Positions 47,050 to 58,827 of a DNA stretch of 64,000 nt are shown here, piece after piece. Under the pieces are notes generated by a model. That model was not told the DNA's origin. It saw only the letters and a list, made by a program, of their open reading frames with translations, and ran no database searches. The number at the start of each line of letters is the position of its first letter. The first letter of the stretch is position 1. Made by a program: the position numbers and the translations under genes. Source of the DNA: Halichoerus grypus (Eukaryota > Chordata > Mammalia > Carnivora > Phocidae); the NCBI RefSeq assembly GCF_964656455.1, contig NC_135720.1:55888598-55952597 (forward strand), read 5' to 3'.

Positions 47050-47535
47050 CAGGTGCTCTTCCACTACTTAGAATATTCTTGCCCCTGCTTTTCTGCATTC
47101 TTCACTTCTTTTATTCCTTTAGATCTCAGCTCAAATAGTAGGTTGAAATTCTGGCTTACCTGGAAGAAACTTGATTTCCATCTGTGGTCCCAGTGTAATT
47201 ATGATGTGTCACCTGTCACTTTTAAATGTGATAATGTTAGGATGATGAATTACTGCTCACCCTATTCAATAAAGACTTTTTGACCATTCTGTATAAGTTA
47301 GGACAGTATTAGAACATCCTTTATTTATATGAGAAACACTTACTGGAATTTGCTTTTATGCATCTATATTATGTAATATGTGCCTCTCCCTGGTAGAATG
47401 TGAACTGCATGGGACAGAGCCAAGTCTGTCCTATTCAGATTTCACCTTTATTTTAAGTGTATTACATGTAAGATAGGCAGGATACTCAAAAAAGTTGAAT
47501 GAGTGAGTGCATAAGTATTTGCTAAATGATTTCAC
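47050..47535 (+). mobile_element. L2 LINE 3' end
   Basis: 'TTAGAATATTCTTGCCCCTGC', 'TTTAGATCTCAGCTCAAATAG', 'GCCTCTCCCTGGTAGAATGTGAACTGCATGGGACAGAGCC', then 'GTTGAATGAGTGAGTG' follow the L2 3' region in order. Confidence 0.75.
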
Positions 47536-48706
47536 ATCTGGCATGGTAAAATTCTCATTATTATACATGATTCAGAATGATGAAAGACATTTTCCTTATA
47601 TTTACTGCTTATTGTTAGAGATTTTCTTCTATCTTCAATAGAGACATAGATGCAGGCTCCTGAGCTCGTTGGCTAGACAACACTGGAGTCTAGAATTTTG
47701 CTTAATGGTTCCTCCTCCAGCTCCCTCCATGGATTTCTAGGCAAAGGTGGCCTGGACATCTCTACGCTAAGACCTACCTACTTGGATAGTTAGAAGATGG
47801 CAGCGTTCTTTGAATGAGCCTCATTTAATCTCTGCCATTCTCCCTTTCTCCAAGAAAATGGGACTTATCTTGCTAAGAATCTTTTTAAAAATCCCTGATA
47901 TTTGTATCACCTTTTTCCTGGCATTTACTATTTTTTCAATGATATTTTTTCATAATGTAAAGGGATATGATTTTTTATTGTTTCTGGAAAGGTTGATGGA
48001 AATCCCATCTGCTCAATCTTAATAAAGGAATGCAGTGATGCTCACTGTAAGTAAAGGAGTTTTGTATAACTGCAAAACCTAAGAATATAAAATTTTCTTA
48101 CAACTTCAAACTGTGGGAATGCATTTGTGTCTGTGGATGAAAATGCAGTAATTTATTCTTGATAATTAAAATGAATTTTTATTAGTCCTAGGCTGCTGCG
48201 AAAAAGAAAAAAAAGTTTCTATTTACTTTGGTGGGGACCTAAGCGTCTTGAAACAAAATTTAGTAGTCATCAAAAGCTTTTATTTACTTTTAAATATGTG
48301 AATATATTAATATTTTATCTTAACATCTTCATTTTACTTTTTGAATATGTTAATTTCTGCTTAAAAATCTATCTCCAAAGAAACAAATACTGCCTCCATA
48401 TTCAAGTTGGGAATTAATCAAGTTGCTATGCTCTTTTTACCCCCCCACAATGTTTTCTTTTTGTTAAGAGGAAGCATTAAAGAATGGTTTTTGTTAACTA
48501 ATAATTGATCTTATTAAACATTAATATAATTTGATAAATTATCAATGAGATACGGCCATTTTGGTAATATAGAGATGATTCCATTTTGAATCATCGAAAA
48601 ATTAACGAGTTATTTTTGGTTATACATGAAACATATGCAGAAATAAATAGCATGTTTCCTTAGTATTGACAAGTATAACTAAAAAAAAAAAAAAGAAATC
48701 AGATGG
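47536..48706. other. No recognised feature
   Basis: AT-rich unique DNA with an A14 run at 48680-48693. Confidence 0.45.
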
Positions 48707-49074
48707 TGTTATGGGCTGAGTTGTGTTCTCCCAAAATTCATATAGAGAAGTCCTGCTCTCCAGTAATTCAGAATTTGTCTGTATTCGGAAATAAGGTCTG
48801 TAGAGGTAATTAAATTTCAATGAGGTCATTAAGGTGGGTTCTAATCCAATATTACTGGCATCCTTATAAGAAGAGGAGGTTTGGACATAGATGTGGACAG
48901 AAAAAAGACCGTGTGAGGACACAAGAAGATGGCCATCTCTCAGCCAAAGACAAAGGCCTCAAAAGAAACCAACCCTGCAGACATCTAGGCCCCAGAAATG
49001 TTTAAAAAAAATTTGTTAAGCTCCCCAGTCTGTGGTACATTGTTATGGCAGCCCTTGCAGATTAAGAGAGAGAA
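48707..49074 (+). mobile_element. MaLR LTR (MLT1-type), nearly complete
   Basis: Starts TGTTATGGGCTGAGTTGTGT and continues 'CCAAAATTCATATAGAGAAGTCC', 'GGTAATTAAATTTCAATGAGGTCATTAAGG', 'CCTTATAAGAAGAGGAGG', 'GTGAGGACACAAGAAGATGGCC', 'CAACCCTGCAGACATC', 'CAGTCTGTGGTACATTGTTATGGCAGCCC'. This is the full MLT1-type order, about 370 bp. No internal MaLR sequence adjoins, so it is a solo LTR. Confidence 0.88.
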
Positions 49075-49309
49075 GAGAAACATACTGAATCTCCTGAGGA
49101 CAGCAGGGTTTCTGGCTTCTATTCCAGATTTCTACACTCCCACATGCAATGACAAAGAACTACCATTTCCCCCTAGTTGCTGCAGAATATTTTCTTTACT
49201 ACAAAGATAGAATTGAACAATTAAAATTACTGTAAAATACCCATGTGTGTCTAGAAACTTAGGATAGTGGTGTGGTCTATGTCTATTTAAACATTCAAAT
49301 AAAGTATAA

Positions 49310-49505
49310 TTTCTGTTACATTACAATTTACAAAATGCTTCCACATCCATTATCACAGCTTATTTTCATAAATGACATATTTGGTGGGATAGACACACTT
49401 TATTTTCTGTTTTTAGAGATGAAAAACTAAGGCTCTGAAGTTGCTTGAGTCAGAGTAGTCCATAAAGTCAGGACACAGCAGAACTGCAATACTAATCAAG
49501 ATATT
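49310..49505 (+). mobile_element. MIR-type SINE fossil
   Basis: 'AATTTACAAAATGCTTCCACATCCATTATC', 'GAGATGAAAAACTAAGGCTCTGAAGTTGCTTGAG' follow MIR (or MIR3) core and 3' text. Confidence 0.65.
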
Positions 49506-49589
49506 TTTATTTCAAATTCAGTTATCTTTCTCGTATATCTCATTGCCCAATTCTTTATCTGAAAATGTTTAGGTCCTAATAATATCTTA

Positions 49590-49815
49590 GTGCAGTGTTC
49601 TCTAAACTGCAGGTTATGACCCATTAATGACTCATGTTATCAATTTAATGTTTGACATCCACACCCGAAATAACAGAAAATGGAACAGAATAGATCAGAG
49701 TGTATCACTAGAGGTAAGGATAGATATTGTTTCTCGCCATTTTGTTTCTGTTTTATTGGAGTGATTTGTGTGTCTGTATATGTGTACTTGGTTGTAAAAT
49801 AAAATATAATCCCTT
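49590..49815 (+). mobile_element. Old hAT-type DNA transposon fossil
   Basis: 'CAGTGTTCTCTAAACTGCAGGTTATGACCCATTAATG' (49593-49629) with 'TATCAATTTAATG' and 'ATAGATCAGAGTGTATCAC' match the common 'TCTCAAACTGTGGGTCGCGACCC' fossil family. Exact name not certain. Confidence 0.6.
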
Positions 49816-50514
49816 CTGTAAATTATAGTAAGAAACTATTTGCAAGAAACTTACAGGAAGGAAACCATTGCCATGGTATATTTTTCTAAAAGCTATTTTA
49901 AAATTTTTCTTTCCAAATCTTTGGGTTTTTGTGTATATCCTCCTTTAGCTTTATTTCTTTAATTGGAAGGCAAAACCGTCGAAGGAATGGCCATTGCTCA
50001 TTACTCTTTTGTTGGAGAGTGTTGCAGTGATGGTAGACATTAGAAATGGTGACCGAATGACTTGAGTCACTGAGAGACTGTTAGCTCTGGAAGTCATGAA
50101 AATTATTCTGATACGTTACTACTCTAGTTTCATTTATTGCCATCCTGAAAATTAGGTGAACATCTACAACAATGTATTCAGGTGTTATATAGTATGTTGT
50201 GTTGAGCCCTAAACAATTTTTTTCTTAGGCCATTTTCTCCCAGGTATATTTTCCTATTTACCTAAAAATTCTATTGAGTGTTTAAGTGGAAGACGCTAAA
50301 GATTTGCCCTAACCATATCATCCAATAAGTACATATTCATGACATATTTATGGACTTTCCTTTTTATCCTTGCTTTCCATAAATTTACAAGAAAATTTTC
50401 AAAGGCTACTGATAGCCTAGGAAACTTAGGCCTTCCTAAAAAGTGGACTTTCCTTCTAATTTTTAATTTGCATGTATTTTACATTTATACATCAATATAT
50501 TTATAAACATATAC
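49816..50514. other. No recognised feature
   Basis: AT-rich; nothing named. Confidence 0.45.
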
Positions 50515-50515
50515 A

Positions 50516-50660
50516 GCCCAGTGATGGGTATTAAGGAGGGCATGTACTTCATGGAGCACTGGGTGTTATACGAAAACAATGGAACGTGGGTCACTACATC
50601 AAAAACTAATGATGTATTGTATGGTGACTAACATAATAAAATTAAAACAAAACAAAACAT
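50516..50660 (+). mobile_element. 5'-truncated carnivore L1 3' end, plus strand
   Basis: 'GCCCAGTGATGGGTATTAAGGAGGGCATGTACTTC', 'CACTGGGTGTTATACG', 'ACATCAAAAACTAATGATGTATTGTATGGTGACTAACATAATAAAATT' is the sense 3' end of the same L1 lineage as the 12.5-kb element. About 145 bp. TSD not clear in the AT-rich flanks. Confidence 0.88.
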
Positions 50661-50721
50661 ATTGATATATATTAATAGCTGAGTATTATATAAATATTCT
50701 TTAAAATGTAGCTCTGTTTTT

Positions 50722-50724
<3 letters not shown>

Positions 50725-50752
<28 letters not shown>
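50725..50752 (+). repeat. (AC)n microsatellite
   Basis: About thirteen AC units. Confidence 0.95.
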
Positions 50753-51276
50753 TCCATTCAGGACTCAAACTTAGTCCTGGAGACAAAATCTTTGTAGAAA
50801 CAAATAGAGAAAAATTATTATTAGGGAAATGTTAAACCAGAAAGATGAGTTTTAGATTGTGATCCAAATATCACTAAAGCATAGCTATCTTGCAGGAGAG
50901 AGGGAGAGTTATACTAGTTGATACCTGTCATTGGACGAAGCTAACTTAAGTATTTGGTGATTCAAATATTGAAGAATTTAACTGACTTTTGAATAATATT
51001 AAAAGTTTATTGCACAGATACAGGGTGAATTATATACACATACAACATACACACACACCAATATATATACATACAGGACCAAAACAATTTTGGATTTAAC
51101 AGATTAATATTGTGAATTTATTTGAAAATATTAGGAAAATTAGAGGAAATTTCAGAACACTTAGCCAAATATAACCCCAAAGTTCTTTTAAAACAATGCT
51201 TCTCTAACATTTGTTTGTATTTTCCTTATAATCCCTTCGATTTCAACAACATAAAATTCAAGCGATATGTCTAAAA

Positions 51277-51497
51277 CTGGAGTCAGTAAATTGTTTTTCT
51301 GTGCTCAATAGTAAATGTTTTAGGCTTTGTGTGGCATATGGTCTCTGTTACAACTACTCAACTCTGTTGTTATAGTGCAAAAGCCACCACAGACAATCCA
51401 GAAACAACAAGCATGGTAATGTTACAAAAATATTTTATTTTAAAAAATAAGAAATGAGTCATATTTGGTCCTTGGTCCATACTTTATCTATCCTTGT
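51277..51497 (+). mobile_element. hAT-type (Charlie-like) fossil
   Basis: 'CTGGAGTCAGTAAATTG', 'CAATAGTAAATGTTTTAGGC', 'GGCATATGGTCTCTGTTACAACTACTCAACTCTG', 'AAAAGCCACCACAGACAATCC' and a diverged right end 'GGTCCTTGGTCCATAC'. Third copy of the family at 20,160 and 46,420. Confidence 0.78.
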
Positions 51498-52568
51498 TGT
51501 AATAGAAATTAAAGTGGTTTTCAAGTTATAGTGCTTGAATGTATTTAATTTCTAATTTTTATAAATTATTATCTACTATAAGTTAGAATATGGTTGCATT
51601 GCCCTTCTTTATCAATTTTATAGCCTGAAAATTGTGTAAGTCTTCTACTTTTTTCCTCAGTTATAGAAACTGCCTCTGAGAGCAACACTATAAAGTTCAA
51701 TGGTAAGTGAAATATAGGATGTACCACCAGAAAGATAGTATTCTTCAGAAATTGAGAGTCAGGTTTTCTAATCAAAATGAAAAATAATGGAAAAAAAGTT
51801 TTGGTCTAAAAACAAATAGGTTTTAAGAAAAATCTAGGCCTGGGAATCTCAATGATTAAATCACAATCCATGGAAACATTTCTTTGAAGATTACTTAATA
51901 CCAGATAAGAGAAAGTATATATACCCTTTTCACTTATCATTTGTTCATTCTCTTGTCATAATCCATGAATCAGTTGTCATAATATACAATTCATTATTTG
52001 AAACTTATAGTTATTTTTAAAATAACATATACATATATATAATGATGACCTATATGCTTTGTTTTTCACTTACCAAGTATAAATTCCCCATATTTTGTTT
52101 TCTAACAAAGGAAGGAGAAGATTAGAGTTGCATTTTCTACCTAAAAACTCTTTTACTTTGTCCTATATAAAATCCCAAGAGGCATTAATACTATTTTCTT
52201 AATAGTCACTTGAAGGACCGTTCTAGTATGATTGGTAATTTTCAAAGTAAATACATGATATGAATTCTACCATTAAGTAGTAGCAGTAGTTCATCCTACT
52301 TGAACAATATGATAGACAAAAAAGTCACAAAATTGTATCTACTGAAGAATTAACTGGTAAGAGATAAGATATAGAGAAGGTTTGCTAGATAGAACATAAA
52401 TACCATAGTTAATGTATTTCAACAATTTGTAACTAGAAATATGCATAATATTGAATGGTGTATCTATTTTAGTAGATAAGGTGGATATCTGAGTTAAGGT
52501 ATACATACATTATCTCACACAAATACCAAGCACAAACAAGTAAATTATTTTACATGGCAAACAAAATC
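51498..52568. other. No recognised feature
   Basis: AT-rich unique DNA. Confidence 0.45.
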
Positions 52569-52582
52569 CTTCATACTTCTAT

Positions 52583-52791
52583 CTCATTTTAAGATTTATT
52601 TATTTATTTTTAGAGAGAGAGAGAGTACACATGTGAGTGCAGGGAGGAGCAGAGGGAGAGGGAGAGAGAGAATCTTAAGCAGACTCTGCACTGAGCGCAG
52701 AGCCCGATGTGGAGCTTGATCTCACAACCCTGAGATCATGACCTAAGTCAAAACCAAGAGTTTGATGCTTAACCAAGTCACCCAGGTGCCC
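52583..52791 (-). mobile_element. Can-SINE, minus strand, older type
   Basis: Tail AAGATTTATTTATTTATTTTTAG, (GA)n, body GAGCGCAGAGCCCGATGTGG, diverged head. Duplication CTTCATACTTCTAT (52569-52582) and CTTCACATTTCTAT (52792-52805), two mismatches. Confidence 0.9.
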
Positions 52792-52805
52792 CTTCACATT
52801 TCTAT

Positions 52806-54065
52806 TTTAAATGAAAACGTAAGGAGGCCAGGCTATTGAAACATTTGGGACTAGTATTCATGTTTTCTATCATATAATAAATGACATATATGCACATATA
52901 TTTAAATGTAGATTTTAATATTAATAATAAATTTTATATATAGGCATTTTACTGTTAGTTATTAAAATTACATTTGTAGAAATTAAAATGAATTTGATGA
53001 AAACTTCTTTTAGTTACATAATAATTTACACATTGTGGATTAGTTTACAGGTGGGCTACATTAAGGTTTTAGATCAAGCTTAATAATTATATATTGACAA
53101 CATCTGATTTGATTACCATATGTCCATATATGAATATTAATGTACAAAAGGAGTGGGGGATTTATGTTTAAAACGGAACTACCTTTTCCTACCTACCTAA
53201 GCCATTTCATCAGAGATAAGGCAAACTTTTTTTTTTCTTTCTGGACAATGTATAAAATACATTTTTTAAAACCTTGAATTTATAAGATGAGAACATTATT
53301 TGGATAACTACCTTATACTTCCAGTGTAACTTATCTATGAAAAGTCTTGTGTCAAATAATTCAAGGAGGTTATGTGAGTGGTAGGTCTAAATACTGCATT
53401 ACCTTGTGAAGTCACCACACACTAGGGAATAAGCTCAGAGTGCCTTTTTTACTAATTGCTTAATTCTTCAAGGAGAAACGTGTCCAAACAAAAATACTTA
53501 ATAGGGTAAAATAAAATATCTGATAATCATTCAAATATTCCTGGAACAAGAAGGACTATATCTAATTAAGTGTGTCAGTGAATCATTCTTCTCCACAAGC
53601 TTTACTTCCCTCCCTCTCTTCCTACCTTCCTTCCCTCCCTTCTACCCTCTCCCACACTCCCTCTCTTTTTTCCTCCAATCTTTCTAGCTCTGTCTCTCTC
53701 TTTTTTTATGATAATACTCAATCTTTATATGACCAGTTTCATGCATAATTCTTCATTCTTATATCTTTCAGTCTACTAGCTGCTTTGGGTTATAGAAAAT
53801 TTGTTTTACTTTATGGGATTTTCAAAAATCATATAGCAGGGTCCTGGATGTTGAGGACAAGCACTAGGAAATTAGGATGTGTAAGTTCAGCTTTGTTTTG
53901 TTTTTCTCTGGTTTGGCTGATGGAATTTCTTAGGCAAAGTCAGAATCCTTGATCTAATGCTACAAGTCTGCAACTATGAGGCTGGAACTGAAGAGTAGAA
54001 ATAGAAGAGTTCAAATATTAGGCACATACCCTTGGTTCCTTTACAAACAGGGCTCATGTAGGGCT
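52806..54065. other. No recognised feature except a pyrimidine tract
   Basis: AT-rich unique DNA; CT-rich low-complexity at 53600-53705. Confidence 0.45.
53600..53705 (+). repeat. CT-rich low-complexity tract
   Basis: TTCC/CCCT units interrupted by short A-containing breaks. Confidence 0.8.
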
Positions 54066-54069
54066 CATA

Positions 54070-54245
54070 GTAAGAGTACGGGTTCAGAGTTCAGATCTTG
54101 ATGGGACTTCATATCGGATGTACAAACTTGGACCTTTACTCTGCTTCAGGTTTCTTATCTGCAAAACGGGGCCAATAATAGCATCTACTTCATACGGCTA
54201 TTGTGGTGTCAATTATAGAATTTTAAAAATCACTGTAAAGTGATT
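54070..54245 (-). mobile_element. MIR SINE fossil, minus strand
   Basis: 'GTACAAACTTGGACC', 'CAGGTTTCTTATCTGCAAAACGGGGCCAATAATAGCATCTACTTCATACGGCTATTGTGG' is MIR complement. Confidence 0.8.
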
Positions 54246-54880
54246 TTTAGCTTCCTGTGTAAAATTTCTAGGAGTTGGTTTTATATATATCATGTAATTT
54301 TGAATTACTGACAATATGAATGAGAATTTGAGGATATAACTGGGTATTTAAAATTACTTTTAGTAAGTATATTTGTGATTATGGCATTAAGATTATAAAT
54401 TTACATTTATGTGCATAATAGAAAATATTACATAACTCTTGCACACCATTGGAATCATTGTGTACTAAAATATGCTTGTCTTTCATAGTGTAAGAATAGA
54501 TTTTGCCCATATATCTAATCAGTGGAACCCTTTTCCCCACTAGCCTATTCACTGGAAATGAGGTTCTCCCCATGTTTAGAAAGCTCCTGGCTTTACTAAT
54601 GATACTGCCTCGCATGTGTTTTAGGACATAAATCTTCTGTTCTCCAGCTGAGATCATCTTATCTTGCTACAACTCTGTTGCGTCTGTTGCTGGAGATCTC
54701 CATTGCTGGCCAGTGGTCATCCGACCTCTGCTGATGGTCCACTGGGGCTTCTTAAAGGAGCTACTGTCCCAAGGATTAGTCCTGGCTCTGCTCACTGGAG
54801 GCATAAGAATTGCAGGTGTATTCTGCGAGTGGGGAGTGGGGGGGTGGTTGTTGGGCTCTACAACCATAGCCTCAGACTTT

Positions 54881-55083
54881 TTTTTAAGATTTATCTATTT
54901 ATTTGAGAGAGAGAGAGAGAGAGAGCACATGAGCAGGAGGAGGGGCAGAGAGAGAGAGAAAGAGAATCCCAAGCAGACTCCCCACCAAGCCCTATGTGGG
55001 GCTTGATCTCACGACCCCAGGATCATGACCTGAGCTGAAACCAGGAGTCCAATGCTCAACCAACTGAGCCATCCAGGAGCCCC
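54881..55083 (-). mobile_element. Can-SINE, minus strand, 14-bp TSD
   Basis: Duplication TAGCCTCAGACTTT (54867-54880) and TAGCCTAAGACTTT (55084-55097). Diverged body (CACCAAGCCCTATGTGGGGC). Lies at the edge of a MIR. Confidence 0.94.
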
Positions 55084-55099
55084 TAGCCTAAGACTTTAA

Positions 55100-55312
55100 T
55101 GGCATGGCCACTGGAGTCAAAAGGCTGGAGTTTAAATCTTAGCTCAACCATTAATAGGGCTCTGTGACTTTGGGCAAGTTACTTAAGCTCCTGAATTGGA
55201 GATAATATTTGCATGTTTCCCAAGGGTTGTCATGAGAATTAAATGAAATAATCCACATAAAATGCCTGGCATATAGGAATTGCTCAATAAGTAATGCTGA
55301 CAATGATAATGA
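55100..55312 (-). mobile_element. MIR SINE fossil, minus strand
   Basis: 'CTGGAGTTTAAATCTTAGCTCAACC', 'CTGTGACTTTGGGCAAGTTACTTAAGCTCC', 'GGTTGTCATGAGAATTAAATG', 'AATGCCTGGCATATAGGAATTGCTCAATAAGTAA' is a well-kept MIR complement. Confidence 0.9.
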
Positions 55313-55643
55313 TGATGGTATAAGCTTCTTCTCTGCATTGTTGATCCTCCTGGCTTTCTACTATATGGTTACCAATATCACTCTGTTTTCTCCAGACGAG
55401 TCCAAAGACCACCTAATTTTCTGACTCCAGTTAATCTCCTTAAATTAAAAGTGGGAATATTTATGATCTTCAGGCCGAAACCCCCATTCTTATCCACTGA
55501 TCCCTACAGTCACCATAAAATAATCTGATGCTCTTAATTTTCTCAAGGTCTGAATTATTCAGTCTTACTCTTGATCAATATTTACAAATATAGTGGAAGT
55601 TATTAACATCAAAATTTACTCTTCTATGATGCCATTAGTCCTT
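55313..55643. other. No recognised feature
   Basis: Nothing named. Confidence 0.4.
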
Positions 55644-55661
55644 AAAAATTTGGACATACAG

Positions 55662-55862
55662 GGGTGCCTGGGTGGCTCAGTCAGCTGAGTGTCCGACTCT
55701 TGGTTTCGCCTCAGTTCATGATCTCAGGGTCGTGAGATGGAGCCCCATGTTGGGCTCCTCACTCAGTAAGGAGTCTGCTTGAGATTCTCTCCCTCTCCCT
55801 CTTCCTTTGCCCCTCCCCTGACTCATACTCACTCTCTCTCTCTCTCTCAAATAAATCTTTAA
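55662..55862 (+). mobile_element. Can-SINE, plus strand, older type, 18-bp TSD
   Basis: Perfect duplication AAAAATTTGGACATACAG at 55644-55661 and 55863-55880. Head GGGGTGCCTGGGTGGCTCAG with GTCCGACTCTTGGTTTCG, an older Can-SINE variant. In opposite orientation to the copy at 54,881. Confidence 0.97.
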
Positions 55863-55880
55863 AAAAATTTGGACATACAG

Positions 55881-56490
55881 CTAAATTATACAAAATTATT
55901 AAGAGGTGGGTTTGAGGCAGTTTCCCAAGTCCCAAATGCTTCCATTTTAGAAAGGAATATGATTATTTCTATCAAAATTATTCAGATTTTCTTTACTTCC
56001 TTGTTCTTATGCATATGTTAGGTTATTTTTAAATCAGATATGATTCTCCTGAAATTTTACTACCTCAGGAGTCCTCAGTTTAGTGGAACAAACATTTATT
56101 TAGATGAATTTTTAATCTAAATTATCTTATCACATTTAAATTACCACAAAACAAATTATTTTAAACAGTTTGAGAATGTTAAGAAAAGGGAGATGAGAGA
56201 AAGCAAATGTAATTAGCTAATGTCATGGTTTGTCCCTCCCTTGAGTATTTGATTCTCAGCCTCCATATTTTCTCTGTCATAACAGATCTCATGGTTTTAC
56301 CTGTGGATTCACACTCCAGTTCACACTCGAGTGAGTATCACAGAACAGGACCCATCTGCTTTCTGACCCTCCAGAGGGGCCATATTTGAACATGCACAAG
56401 AGTAGGCAGGAAATAGGAAGAGTAAGGGAGACTATTTGACTCAGAAAGATGCCTTTTTGTAATATATTTTTTATGATGTTGCTCATAGAC
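55881..56490. other. No recognised feature
   Basis: AT-rich; nothing named. Confidence 0.4.
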
Positions 56491-56509
56491 ATTTAAAATA
56501 CAGGTTGTG

Positions 56510-56697
56510 AGGGCGCCTGGGTGTCTCAGTTGGTTAAGCATGTCTGATTCTTGGCTTTGGCTCAGGTCATGATTTCAGGGTCTTGAGATTAAGCCCCGTG
56601 TCTGGCTCTGTGCTCAGCATGGAGCCTGCTTATCCCTCTCCCTCCCCCTTGGTCCCTCCCTTCCCCAGAAATAAATAAATAAAATCTTTAAAAAAAT
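56510..56697 (+). mobile_element. Can-SINE, plus strand, 16-bp TSD
   Basis: Duplication TAAAATACAGGTTGTG (56494-56509) and TAAAATATAGGTTGTG (56698-56713), one mismatch. Older variant (GGTCTTGAGATTAAGCCCC). Confidence 0.95.
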
Positions 56698-56899
56698 TAA
56701 AATATAGGTTGTGTGCTTACAGCATTGGTGCATGCTTTTTTGTGGATTATTTTGTGTGTGCAGGTGAAATTTCTTACATTTTTTGAAGTTCTTTTTATTT
56801 TCCCCACTTGTCAGTAAGTTTCATGTTACCTTATCACCATCAATCACCACTGTTATCATCACCTTTCCAAACATATCCTCATTAGCAACACTGTCATTA

Positions 56900-57000
56900 T
56901 CATAAAAGGAAGACAACCATTTATTTAATACTCTTATATGACAGGTAATATTTTAAATGTAGTAAATATCTCATTTGTTCCTCACACTGATTCCAATGGT
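56900..57000 (+). mobile_element. Probable MIR fragment
   Basis: 'ACAACCATTTATTTAATACTCTTATATGACAGG' and 'TAAATATCTCATTTGTTCCTCACACTGATTCC' resemble the MIR 5' half and core. Confidence 0.5.
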
Positions 57001-57284
57001 GTGCAAGAGCCAGCTCATACCTTCTTGTATGTTTCTCAACACCACATTTAGTAATAACACAGTGGAAGCTTGGATTTGGTCATTGTGGGAGTATTTACAT
57101 CATGGAAATAGGTTGTGGTACAAATTGGCTTCTCCCTGTTAGAGGGCCAATTAAACACGTACCAATATAACCACTGACTCACCTTTGTTATAAAGCATTA
57201 TAAACTTTGTTACATGTTAATATGTATATATAATATATAATATTTTTATATATTTGTATAAATACAGATATATGTTAAAGAACA

Positions 57285-57395
57285 GGTAATAACTACCACT
57301 TATTGAGTGTTTACCATTGTCTTAGCCAATATAAACAATATTAAAGCATGTCATCACACAATAAGTTTAAAGTGGATGAGACTTTAAAGTTGCTG
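57285..57395 (+). mobile_element. Probable MIR fragment
   Basis: 'AATAACTACCACTTATTGAGTGTTTACCATTGTC' is the MIR 5' phrase; the rest is too diverged. Confidence 0.5.
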
Positions 57396-57404
57396 CTAGG
57401 ATCC

Positions 57405-57955
57405 TCATCTCTCATTTAATCTCTCCCCCCTCCCCGCACCCCACCCTCACCTTGGGTCTGGGTAGAACCTGTGACTTCCTACTACCAGAATACGGCTGTG
57501 GTGATAGGATGTCACTCTTTTGATTATATTACATTATGTAGGACTCCACATTGCTAGTAAACTTGACTTGCTCTGAAGACTTTCTCCTTTGCTAGCTTTG
57601 AAGAAATAAAGTGCCACATTAGCAGGCCCATGTGGCATGGCAAGAAGCTGTGGGCAGACTCTAGGAGCTGAGGGCAGCCTGTAGCCAATAGCCAGCAAGA
57701 AACTGTGGCTCTCAGTTTTATCACCACAAAGAAATGAATTCTGCCAACAGGAGGGAGCTTGGAAGGGAGACTTTACCTTAATGAGCTTCTGTAGGAGAAT
57801 GCAGCCTGGCAGGCACTCTGATTGAAGCCTTGCCGAGGACTTAACTAAACTGTCCAAACTCCTGACACACAGAAAATGTGAAATAAAAAGTGTGTGTGCT
57901 CTCTTAAGCTACTAAATTTGTGGAAATTTTTATGCAGAATAGAAAACTAATATAT
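57405..57955 (+). mobile_element. MaLR (MLT1-like) LTR fossil
   Basis: 'GACTTCCTACTACCAGAATACGGCTGTGGTGATAGGATGTCACTC', 'GCCCATGTGGCATGGCAAGAA', 'GAGGGCAGCCTGTAGCC', 'CAGCAAGAAACTGTGGC', 'AACTCCTGACACACAGAAAATGTGAAATAAAAAG', 'AAGCTACTAAATTTGTGG' follow a MaLR LTR to near its end. Left edge approximate. The 107-codon minus frame at 57534-57857 is a by-product of this repeat. Confidence 0.75.
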
Positions 57956-58102
57956 TAGGTAATTTTTAGAGTTTATTTCTTTTGTTTCTTTTGTTCCTGT
58001 CACCCAAGGTAGTTGCCAAGATCCTAGTCAAAACCTCTGCTTAAGAGACCAAGGACCAATCATTTAACTGCTGGGAAAGGAATGATCAGAAACAACCAGC
58101 AG

Positions 58103-58289
58103 GGGGCGGCTTAGTCAATTAAGCGTCTGCCTTCAGCTGGGGTCATGATCCCAGGGTCCTGGAATCGAGCCCCACCTCAGGCTCCCTGCTCAGTGGGGAG
58201 TCTGCTTCTCCCTCTCCCTCTGCTGCTCCCCTGCTTGTGCTCTCTCTCTCTCTCTGTCATATAAATACATAAAATCTTTTTTTTTTAAA
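58103..58289 (+). mobile_element. Can-SINE, plus strand, 15-bp TSD
   Basis: Duplication AGAAACAACCAGCAG (58088-58102) and AGAAACAATCAGCAG (58290-58304), one mismatch. The head lacks about 13 bases: the copy starts GGGGCGGCTTAGTCAATTAA. Confidence 0.94.
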
Positions 58290-58608
58290 AGAAACAATCA
58301 GCAGAAATATTTTTTCTCCTCTCTTAGAGGGGATTCAAGACTATATTCTATATTCTTTTCCCTGCAGTCCTTCCTGTAAGGGTCCTTACTCTTTTGCTAG
58401 AATGAGAAGTTGGAACCTGTGAAGCTGGGAGGAATAAACAAACTTCTGGAGAAGCATGTAGCCTGGGTCTCCCTCCACTTTTTCATGTCCTTGAGAATGA
58501 TCTTGACTTGGCCGTTGACCCTAGCTATGTTACTGCTTCACTTACTTCCTCCAAGATTCCAAGGACAGGGAAGTCTGAACAGATACCCAGTTAAGAAAAC
58601 ACAAGAAT

Positions 58609-58827
58609 GGGGTGCCTATGTGGCACAGTGGGTTAAGCACTGGACTATTGGTTTTGGCTCAGGTCATGATCTCAGGGTTGTCAGATCAAGCTCAATGTCT
58701 GGCTCTGCGCCCAACGTGGAGTCTGCTTAAGACTCTCCTTCTCCCTCTGTCCCTGCCTCCCAACCCAGCCATCTCTCTCTCTCTCTCTCTCACTCTCTCT
58801 AAAATAAATAAATAAACCTTTAAAAAA
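58609..58827 (+). mobile_element. Can-SINE, plus strand, older type
   Basis: Head GGGGTGCCTATGTGGCACAG, body TCTGGCTCTGCGCCCAACGT, (CT)n at 58772-58798, AAATAAATAAATAAA then CTTT. Duplication unclear. Confidence 0.9.

Noticed and set aside
47763..48022. A 70-codon frame with hydrophobic stretches (47810-48022) as a small membrane protein
   Set aside because: T-rich DNA gives Phe/Ile/Leu-rich frames by chance throughout the window.
57534..57857. A 107-codon minus frame as a gene
   Set aside because: It falls wholly inside a MaLR-like LTR fossil and has no domain.
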